Source: Candidatus Altarchaeota archaeon (GTDB lineage: Archaea > Altiarchaeota > Altiarchaeia > IMC4 > DAOVSA01). Taken from it: a stretch of DNA of 11,186 nucleotides. Shown here piece after piece: positions 6,735 through 11,186 of this stretch (positions are counted from its first letter, which is position 1; each line of letters starts with the position of its first letter). Where the stretch lies: assembly GCA_030633635.1 (NCBI GenBank), contig DAOVSA010000009.1, forward strand, positions 1 to 11,186. Direction: 5' to 3'. The notes below the pieces were generated by a model. That model did no database searches and was not told where the DNA came from. It saw only the letters and a program-made list of their open reading frames with translations. The position numbers and the translations under genes were made by a program.

Positions 6735-7676
6735 TCACCCAAAACTCATTTTACCTAATTTATTGAACTCAGACAACATAGCTTTAGATTTCCTCTTCAG
6801 ATAATAATTCCCAAAAATCGTACTTAATAACGGAACTGGTGGCAACATAAGTATTGACAAGCCAAATACCCCCAATATCTTTTTTTTGGTCGTTAATGCA
6901 TAAAATTCACTGAGTAGTGGATCATCTTTTGGATGATCATAACTCCAGAATTCGCCCCCGACATCTCCCTTGATGTATCTAATTACCATTTTACTGGTTT
7001 CAATCGCCACACTTGTGCCCCACCCCACCATTTTTGGCAGTGAAACCACACGTCCACCCCAATAGGTCTTGGCCTTCTTAATACTTTTTCGCAGATCTTC
7101 TGAGGTATTCCCCTCGAATAACGTATATCCGGACCCTATCATTTCTTTAGTATGTGCATCACTGGACCCCAACAATGCTTTTTTCATCATAGACCCGTTG
7201 AGTTGCCCGATTTTATTTGAGATACCATCTCTGTGCAATGCATTAAATACCTCTATCCCATCGATATCCAGATCATGAATCTTATGGCCTAGACCATTTG
7301 TCATGGAACCAAATGGGTGTGCTGCAATTGCTAACCCTCCCTGATCATGAATCAACTCTATTGTCTCCTCGGCACCCAGATCCGGCTTGATTTTATCATC
7401 GACAAATAATGCCAATATATGTCCCTCCCGGCTCGTCACCTCCTCGCCGATTATGACCTCTATACCCTGACCTTTGGCAAAATCTCTCGCTATACGGGCA
7501 CCTTTTATAGAATTATGATCAGTAATGGCAATAACATCCAAACCTATCTTTTTGGCATATTTCACAGCTTTTTTAGGTTCCTCTACAGAGTCTGGAAAAC
7601 AAAAAAAGGAGTATTCTCCAAATTCGGAATATTTAGTATGTATATGAACATCACCTACTCCAACCACTTCTTTCAT
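6735..7676 (-). CDS. PHP-domain metal-dependent phosphoesterase with C-terminal membrane segment
   Basis: PHP domains are metal-dependent phosphoesterases; this one resembles the stand-alone TrpH/YciV-like group (COG0613 type), some of which hydrolyse nucleoside phosphates or short oligonucleotides. The substrate cannot be told from sequence. Metal-binding motifs appear in order: HIHTKYSEFG (11-20), TDHNS (52-56), GEEVTSREGH (77-86), AAHPFG (118-123) and SSDAH (171-175). After the catalytic domain (about 1-210) comes a linker and then a hydrophobic stretch at about 267-289 followed by a basic tail (KRKSK), suggesting that the enzyme is tethered to the membrane or carries a hydrophobic hairpin. 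The length is 313 residues. It is downstream of the dph2-type gene on the same strand (95 bp gap) and upstream of the zinc-ribbon remnant. A 34-bp tandem repeat lies just before its start. Confidence 0.9.
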   Translation of the reverse strand: MKEVVGVGDVHIHTKYSEFGEYSFFCFPDSVEEPKKAVKYAKKIGLDVIAITDHNSIKGARIARDFAKGQGIEVIIGEEVTSREGHILALFVDDKIKPDLGAEETIELIHDQGGLAIAAHPFGSMTNGLGHKIHDLDIDGIEVFNALHRDGISNKIGQLNGSMMKKALLGSSDAHTKEMIGSGYTLFEGNTSEDLRKSIKKAKTYWGGRVVSLPKMVGWGTSVAIETSKMVIRYIKGDVGGEFWSYDHPKDDPLLSEFYALTTKKKILGVFGLSILMLPPVPLLSTIFGNYYLKRKSKAMLSEFNKLGKMSFG

Positions 7677-7687
7677 TTACTATCACC

Positions 7688-7755
7688 AACATTATTATTT
7701 GGAATAACAGGTACATAAATTAACATTATTATTTGGAATAACAGGTACATAAATT
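7688..7755 (-). repeat. perfect 34-bp tandem duplication in the PHP gene promoter region
   Basis: Two identical 34-bp copies lie at 7688-7721 and 7722-7755. On the minus strand each copy starts AATTTATGTACC, then CTGTTATTCC, and ends in AATAATAATGTT. The proximal copy places the TATA-like AATTTATG about 40 bp from the ATG at 7676, so each copy may hold a promoter element or operator half. The repeat lies in the 95 bp between the dph2-type stop and the PHP start. It is either a recent slippage duplication or a selected double regulatory site. Confidence 0.88.
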
Positions 7756-7771
7756 AATATTCTTTTATTTA

Positions 7772-8443
7772 TTATTCTTTTTGCTTATATAACCCCGTAT
7801 ATTTCAATTCATCCGTGGTTAACATTGGTTTATTCCAATAATCATCCACTAGTCTTGGACATGCGGTATTGATCCATGCATCAACATCAAAGCCAAGTAA
7901 TTTTTCCGGGATTATTTCATTTCCTGCGAATAAAAATGCCTTTTTTCCAGAACTTTCGATTTTCTCCTTCAGATCCAGGGCCACATCCATTTGAAATTGC
8001 CCGGACTTTGTAGAAATCAATATCCCGATGGTTTCAGCACTCGCCGCCTTCATAATCCTTGCCTTAGCTCTTCTAACCCATTTGTTTCTCTCTTTTTCGG
8101 GTATTTCATCCACGGTCATTGAATAAGGGTTCGCACAGATCACAGGTTTATCAGTCGCTAGAGCAACTCCTACCGGGTGAAATCTTCCGGAACCTACGTA
8201 AAGAAATGCATCAACATCCTTCATTGATCCTGCTACTTGGTTTTGAGTGCAACCAAGGATTTGACTGGCCAAAACAATCTTTTTATTGTTCTCCAGAAAT
8301 TTTTTAAGGCCATCTAATCGATCTAGATGCTGTGCAGTGATAATCAGCCCGATTTTTTTGAAATCCTGCATCTTTCCTAACGCCTTTTTCACGACTTCGA
8401 TTGGATCCCTGCCCGAGTAGCAAGGGATAAATAGGGTTTTCAT
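7772..8443 (-). CDS. dph2: Dph2-family diphthamide synthesis protein lacking domain 1
   Basis: Archaeal Dph2 is a homodimeric iron-sulfur enzyme that cleaves S-adenosylmethionine in a radical reaction, adding a 3-amino-3-carboxypropyl group to a histidine of elongation factor 2, the first step of diphthamide synthesis. The usual protein has about 320-340 residues in three domains, each giving one cysteine to the [4Fe-4S] cluster. This one has 223. It starts MKTLFIPCYS, equivalent to the end of domain 1, and keeps domain 2 (KKIGLIITAQHL at 29-40; ILGC, C65; YVGSGRFHPVG at 82-92) and domain 3 (GILISTKSGQ at 140-149; INTACPRLVDD, C195). The YGACD cysteine of domain 1 is absent. In frame, a TGA (8459-8461) lies six codons upstream of the ATG, and only 122 bp separate this start from rpl1, so domain 1 is not encoded next to it. 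It may pair with a separate domain-1 protein, or be an altered or degraded paralogue. Confidence 0.88.
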   Translation of the reverse strand: MKTLFIPCYSGRDPIEVVKKALGKMQDFKKIGLIITAQHLDRLDGLKKFLENNKKIVLASQILGCTQNQVAGSMKDVDAFLYVGSGRFHPVGVALATDKPVICANPYSMTVDEIPEKERNKWVRRAKARIMKAASAETIGILISTKSGQFQMDVALDLKEKIESSGKKAFLFAGNEIIPEKLLGFDVDAWINTACPRLVDDYWNKPMLTTDELKYTGLYKQKE

Positions 8444-8463
8444 ATTCAGTCCAACATCTCAAA

Positions 8464-8497
8464 TTTGTCAAAGTATGTATTTTGTCAGTATATATTT
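8464..8497. repeat. imperfect ~17-bp tandem repeat in the dph2/rpl1 divergent region
   Basis: TTTGTCAAAGTATGTAT (8464-8480) is followed by TTTGTCAGTATATATTT (8481-8497). The two units share TTTGTCA and a GTATRTAT core. They lie upstream of the dph2-type start and overlap its TATA-like box, so they could be a double operator or an old slippage event. Confidence 0.5.
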
Positions 8498-8499
8498 TA
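8488..8499 (-). promoter_or_regulatory. TATA-like element for the dph2-type gene
   Basis: On the minus strand this reads TAAAATATATAC, centred about 50 bp upstream of the ATG at 8443. It would give a leader of roughly 25 nt that includes TTGGAC a few bases before the start. It supports the view that the shortened dph2 gene is transcribed from its own promoter and is not a cut-off fragment. Confidence 0.35.
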
Positions 8500-8534
8500 C
8501 CAAGCACAGTATAGGAATACTTGCAATGGGTGCA

Positions 8535-8544
8535 CTTTATATTC
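8535..8544 (+). promoter_or_regulatory. TATA box for rpl1 (leaderless spacing)
   Basis: CTTTATATTC is centred about 27 bp upstream of ATG 8566, the spacing expected when transcription starts at or near the start codon. A second AT-rich stretch, TTATATATTTATA (8551-8563), abuts the ATG but is too close to drive it. No Shine-Dalgarno sequence precedes the ATG. Confidence 0.5.
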
Positions 8545-8565
8545 ATAGAATTATATATTTATACA

Positions 8566-9195
8566 ATGAACAAAGCCAAAATAACCAAAGAAATTAAAGA
8601 GATGCTTGAGGGTGGGAAAAAACGAAATTTCAAGCAGTCTGTAGAGATTGGGATAAATTTTAAGAATATATCAATGGAAAAAGCCGAAAATAAAATAAAT
8701 CTAAGCGTGGTATTGCCAAAGGGCAGGGGTAAAGCCGTTGATATAGGAATATTTGCAGACGGGGAAGTTATGATAAATGCGAAGAAAGTTTCAAATTATG
8801 TGCTGGATAAAAGAGAGATACTTGAGTATGCAAAGGATAGGAGAAAGATGAGGGAATTTGCAAATGCTTGTGAACACTTCATCGCCCAGCCAGAGTTAAT
8901 GCCGATTATAGGTAAAAACTGGGGTATCGTTCTGGGACCAAGGGGCAAAATGCCACAACCACTTCCCCCAAAAGCGCCACTGGAGGGAATATTAACCAGA
9001 TTAAGAAATACAGTGAGGATCCAATCAAAAAAAACACCCACCATTCATGCAGTAATTGGGGTTGAGGATATGAATGCCGAGGATTTAGCAGAGAATGCTA
9101 TTGCAGTTCTGGATGCTATCGAACAAAAGATCGAAAAAGATAGAATCAAATCTGTGTACGTTAAAACTACGATGGGAAAGGCAATAAGCTTATAA
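8566..9195 (+). CDS. rpl1: large ribosomal subunit protein L1 (uL1)
   Basis: L1 binds 23S rRNA at the mobile L1 stalk near the E site; in methanogens it also represses its own mRNA. The 209-residue length is typical. The N-terminus KRNFKQSVEIGINFKNI is the family RNA-binding start, VVLPKGRGKAVDIGIFADGE (48-67) is conserved, and the signature GPRGKMPQPLPPKAP lies at about 124-138. ATG 8566 is chosen over the frame opening upstream because the extra residues are hydrophobic and not family-like, and a TATA box sits 27 bp before 8566. In many archaea the order is L11-L1-L10-L12. Here L11 is absent upstream (a divergent dph2-type gene is there), and a small unknown gene separates L1 from L10. Confidence 0.96.
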   Translation: MNKAKITKEIKEMLEGGKKRNFKQSVEIGINFKNISMEKAENKINLSVVLPKGRGKAVDIGIFADGEVMINAKKVSNYVLDKREILEYAKDRRKMREFANACEHFIAQPELMPIIGKNWGIVLGPRGKMPQPLPPKAPLEGILTRLRNTVRIQSKKTPTIHAVIGVEDMNAEDLAENAIAVLDAIEQKIEKDRIKSVYVKTTMGKAISL

Positions 9196-9359
9196 GACTT
9201 TAATTGATGTACTGTACCTTTAATTCCTTATATATGAACTCAATATCCGGTAAAACTTGATATCCGATAATTGACATTACAATTACAAGGCAATACGTAT
9301 ATGGTGATTACCTTTCCTGAAGGTTATTTTAATTTATTAAGTTTAAATCAATTCTTTAA

Positions 9360-9368
9360 CATATAAAA
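9360..9368 (+). promoter_or_regulatory. TATA-like element for the small ORF - rpl10 unit
   Basis: CATATAAAA lies about 42 bp upstream of ATG 9406, predicting a transcript start near 9390 and a leader of about 15 nt. A short inverted repeat ACCCG/CGGGT (9373-9377 and 9385-9389) lies between the box and the start. The 210 bp between rpl1 and this gene is otherwise AT-rich with no gene, so the stalk gene may be transcribed apart from rpl1. Confidence 0.42.
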
Positions 9369-9405
9369 TCCGACCCGAATTTTGCGGGTGGAATTTGGTA
9401 TTAAA

Positions 9406-9651
9406 ATGGAAGAAGCGGTAATAGATATGTCGAGGGCGTTATCAAAAACGGTTTGTGAACTGGGTAGAATGCAACGTAAGGTGTATTCCCAGGAGGAACT
9501 CGGCAAAGAACTGGAACGAACGATGGATATCATGGAAGATATAATCCTGATTATGGATGAATGCAACTCAACACCGGAAGAAATCGACAAGATGAGAAGC
9601 GAGATAAATAAACTGAGGCGTTATAAGGCTATGTACAGTGAAACAATCTAA
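9406..9651 (+). CDS. small helical protein of unknown function, coupled to rpl10
   Basis: I do not recognise this family. From ATG 9406 it encodes 81 residues that look wholly alpha-helical and strongly charged, with heptad-like hydrophobic spacing. Visible segments are EELGKELERTMDIMEDIILI (30-49) and a basic C-terminal helix INKLRRYKAMY. There are two cysteines, C17 and C53, and no signal peptide or membrane helix. An in-frame TTG at 9382 would add eight residues. The stop TAA ends one base before the ATG of rpl10 (or overlaps its GTG alternative), so the two are very likely translationally coupled. Coupling and the apparent promoter just upstream argue that it is a real gene. It could be a ribosome- or stalk-associated factor; that is inference from position only. 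Confidence 0.75.
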   Translation: MEEAVIDMSRALSKTVCELGRMQRKVYSQEELGKELERTMDIMEDIILIMDECNSTPEEIDKMRSEINKLRRYKAMYSETI

Positions 9652-9652
9652 A

Positions 9653-10477
9653 ATGCCATCCCAGCAGAAAATTGAAGAAGTTAAAACCTTAACGGAGAAG
9701 ATATCCAAATCTGAAGTTATCGGTTTAGTGAGCATAGGGGGCATACCATCACGTCAGTTTCAGCAAATGCGTAAGAGTTTGCAGGATATGGAACTTCAAG
9801 TGACCAAAAACAATTTAATGAAGCTGGCATTCCAAAAGACTGACATTAAAGGACTTGATCAATATATTGAAGGATCAACCGGTCTAATATTTAGCAAACT
9901 AAATCCATTTAAACTAAAAAAAGTATTGGATGGGTGCAAAACCACGGCACCTGTAAAACAAGGATCGATCGCCCCTAATGATATAACAGTACCTGCGGGT
10001 GAAACATCATTTCCGGCAGGTCCAATAATCGGGGATTTACAGAAAAGCGGGATTAAAGCAAAGATTCAATCCGGAAAAATTGTGATAACCGAGGATTCCC
10101 TGGTTGCAAAAGAAGGAGATGTAATCTCTGCAGATCTGGCCAACATACTTAGCAGGCTAAAAATCGAACCAATGGAGATCGGTTTGAATTTATATGCGGT
10201 TTATGAGTCGGGTATGGTCTATCCAGGGGATTTATTGGTTATAGACGAAGATAAAACGATAGGAGATATCCAAAAGGCGTATCAAAACTCGCTGAATATG
10301 GCATTGAATCTCATAATCTATAATCCAACCACGATCGGATTTTTGCTAAGAAAAGCATCTGATGATGCGAGAAATCTGGGGATAAATGCGGAGATCGTTA
10401 ATAAAGAGACCATAAAGACCCTGTTATTAAAGGCTAATTCTCAGGCAGCCGCATTGCAATCTAAGGTCGGTTCTTAA
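9653..10477 (+). CDS. rplP0: large ribosomal subunit stalk protein L10/P0 (uL10), without acidic C-terminal tail
   Basis: L10/P0 anchors the L12 (P1) dimers that form the ribosomal stalk and recruit translation factors. From ATG 9653 it has 274 residues; GTG 9638 is an alternative start five codons upstream. The rRNA-binding domain (about 1-100) includes VIGLVSIGGIPSRQFQQMRK (22-41) and VTKNNLMK (50-57). The archaeal insertion domain (about 105-180) includes PAGETSFPAGPIIGDLQKSG (114-133) and VISADLANILSRLKIEP. The helical spine that binds L12 dimers follows (about 203-270: IQKAYQNSLNMALNL, TIGFLLRKASDDA, TIKTLLLKANSQAAAL). It then stops at KVGS. Archaeal homologues usually continue with a hinge, an acidic tract and a GLGALFG-like tip, giving about 330-350 residues. 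No tail-like coding sequence follows in any frame before the next gene. Confidence 0.94.
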   Translation: MPSQQKIEEVKTLTEKISKSEVIGLVSIGGIPSRQFQQMRKSLQDMELQVTKNNLMKLAFQKTDIKGLDQYIEGSTGLIFSKLNPFKLKKVLDGCKTTAPVKQGSIAPNDITVPAGETSFPAGPIIGDLQKSGIKAKIQSGKIVITEDSLVAKEGDVISADLANILSRLKIEPMEIGLNLYAVYESGMVYPGDLLVIDEDKTIGDIQKAYQNSLNMALNLIIYNPTTIGFLLRKASDDARNLGINAEIVNKETIKTLLLKANSQAAALQSKVGS

Positions 10478-10530
10478 TCCAATTTTATTGCACATAATCA
10501 AGTTAGAATAGGATATTTAAGCAATTAAAA

Positions 10531-11186
10531 ATGGAAGAAACAAAAATCAAAAATATCTTAAAATTTGTAGCAATTTTAGGAATTATTTTGGTATCCCTGT
10601 ATATTGGAATGCACATCGGGGAGACAAAGGATACGAGTAGTGCAGGTGGAGGCAGTACTGTTGAAGAACCCAATACGTGGATTTTCAAGGACAGACTTAC
10701 TTCAACGGATGACTCCAACACCCATAAAATTGATTTAAGGGACAAGCCACTTGGAGGCTTGTTAACTATTGAATACTCCACAGGTAAGTACGTACTTATG
10801 TTAACAGACAGTGATGAAATGCCTCTCTTTACCCAGAATATAGGTGTAGGATATCATAGTGGTGCAAACATCAGGAATAGTATATTGGATGGAGGAGAAA
10901 TTTATTATCTGATCGTGAAACCATATTGTAATAGCTATAATGAGGGTAAGCAATATGTTTTAAGCGTCAAATTTATCCCCCATTCAGTTCACAATTCTGC
11001 TGATGCTGCTATTCCTGTTGCGGTACTTGGGAAGGTTGAAGGCCTGCTGGTATCCGGAAAAGATGTGAACTGGTTTAAGATGGGTCCTTTAAACTCAAGC
11101 GGACTTCTGGTTGTTGATTCTTTTATTGATGGAGACCTTCGCAGTCTCAAAACGAAGTTGCTGGACGATAAAACAAAAGTCATCCA
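10531..11186 (+). CDS. membrane-anchored secreted protein with PPC-like beta domains (3' end outside window)
   Basis: An open frame from ATG 10531 runs to the right edge (218 codons visible) without a stop. Residues 1-8 are basic and 9-27 form a hydrophobic anchor (NILKFVAILGIILVSLYIGM), followed by a flexible Ser/Gly linker (DTSSAGGGST, 34-43). Residues about 48-149 look like a beta-sandwich, and a second similar domain begins near 164: LGKVEGLLVSGKDVNWFKMG, then GLLVVDSFIDGDL. This second stretch matches the pattern of bacterial/archaeal pre-peptidase C-terminal (PPC) domains, where a Dx(W/V)F-type strand follows G-x-L. The protein is likely exported and held at the cell surface. It sits 53 bp after rpl10, where rpl12 would usually be. 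The function is unknown. Confidence 0.8.
   Translation, partial: MEETKIKNILKFVAILGIILVSLYIGMHIGETKDTSSAGGGSTVEEPNTWIFKDRLTSTDDSNTHKIDLRDKPLGGLLTIEYSTGKYVLMLTDSDEMPLFTQNIGVGYHSGANIRNSILDGGEIYYLIVKPYCNSYNEGKQYVLSVKFIPHSVHNSADAAIPVAVLGKVEGLLVSGKDVNWFKMGPLNSSGLLVVDSFIDGDLRSLKTKLLDDKTKVI

Noticed and set aside
8304..8546. 80-codon minus-strand frame starting MNIKCTHCKYSY, with a CxxC motif
   Set aside because: Most of it overlaps the dph2-type gene in another frame. I tested whether it could be a frameshifted Dph2 domain 1, but it has none of that domain's sequence (no YGACD) and is too short.
9373..9389. Short inverted repeat ACCCG/CGGGT before the small ORF
   Set aside because: A five-pair stem is too short to call a terminator or operator alone; it is mentioned only in the promoter entry.
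10503..10781. 92-codon minus-strand frame downstream of rpl10
   Set aside because: It lies antisense to the membrane-anchored PPC-like gene, which has a clear signal anchor and stays open for 218 codons.

Overview
This is a piece of an archaeal chromosome, almost certainly from the Euryarchaeota in the broad sense. The informational genes are archaeal in type: RadB, a euryarchaeal RecA-family recombinase paralogue; the alpha subunit of initiation factor aIF2; TATA-binding protein; a zinc-binding archaeal-type glycyl-tRNA synthetase; ribosomal proteins L1 and L10/P0; and a Dph2-family diphthamide enzyme. Several starts are close behind TATA-like boxes with little or no Shine-Dalgarno sequence, which fits short-leadered or leaderless archaeal transcripts. 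I cannot name the genus. A myo-inositol-1-phosphate synthase gene points to inositol phospholipids or inositol-based solutes.

Layout. (a) 1-1381, minus strand: a long open frame that runs off the left edge and encodes a membrane-anchored, pilin-like, cysteine-rich surface protein. (b) 1569-3682, plus strand: a likely operon radB - aIF2-alpha - tbp, joining recombination, translation initiation and transcription initiation. (c) 3757-6420, plus strand: inositol-1-phosphate synthase, then a compact glycyl-tRNA synthetase. (d) 6484-8443, minus strand: a dph2-type gene lacking its first domain, then a PHP-domain protein with a C-terminal membrane segment, then the decayed remnant of a small zinc-ribbon gene. 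(e) 8566-10477, plus strand, divergent from dph2: rpl1, a small unrecognised helical-protein gene, and rpl10/rplP0, whose product stops without the usual acidic C-terminal tail. (f) 10531 to the right edge: a membrane-anchored secreted protein with pre-peptidase-C-like beta domains, in the place where rpl12 usually follows rpl10.

Most of the window is housekeeping. The unusual points are: the dph2 gene that retains only domains 2 and 3 (two of the three family cluster cysteines); the tailless L10 with an unknown 81-residue protein translated directly before it and no L12 gene after it; a zinc-ribbon pseudogene that can be reconstructed base by base (one missing base and one in-frame TAG); and three short tandem duplications (27/28, 34 and about 17 bp) at gene boundaries of the glyS-PHP-dph2 stretch. 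I found no tRNA, rRNA, CRISPR array, transposase or phage gene.
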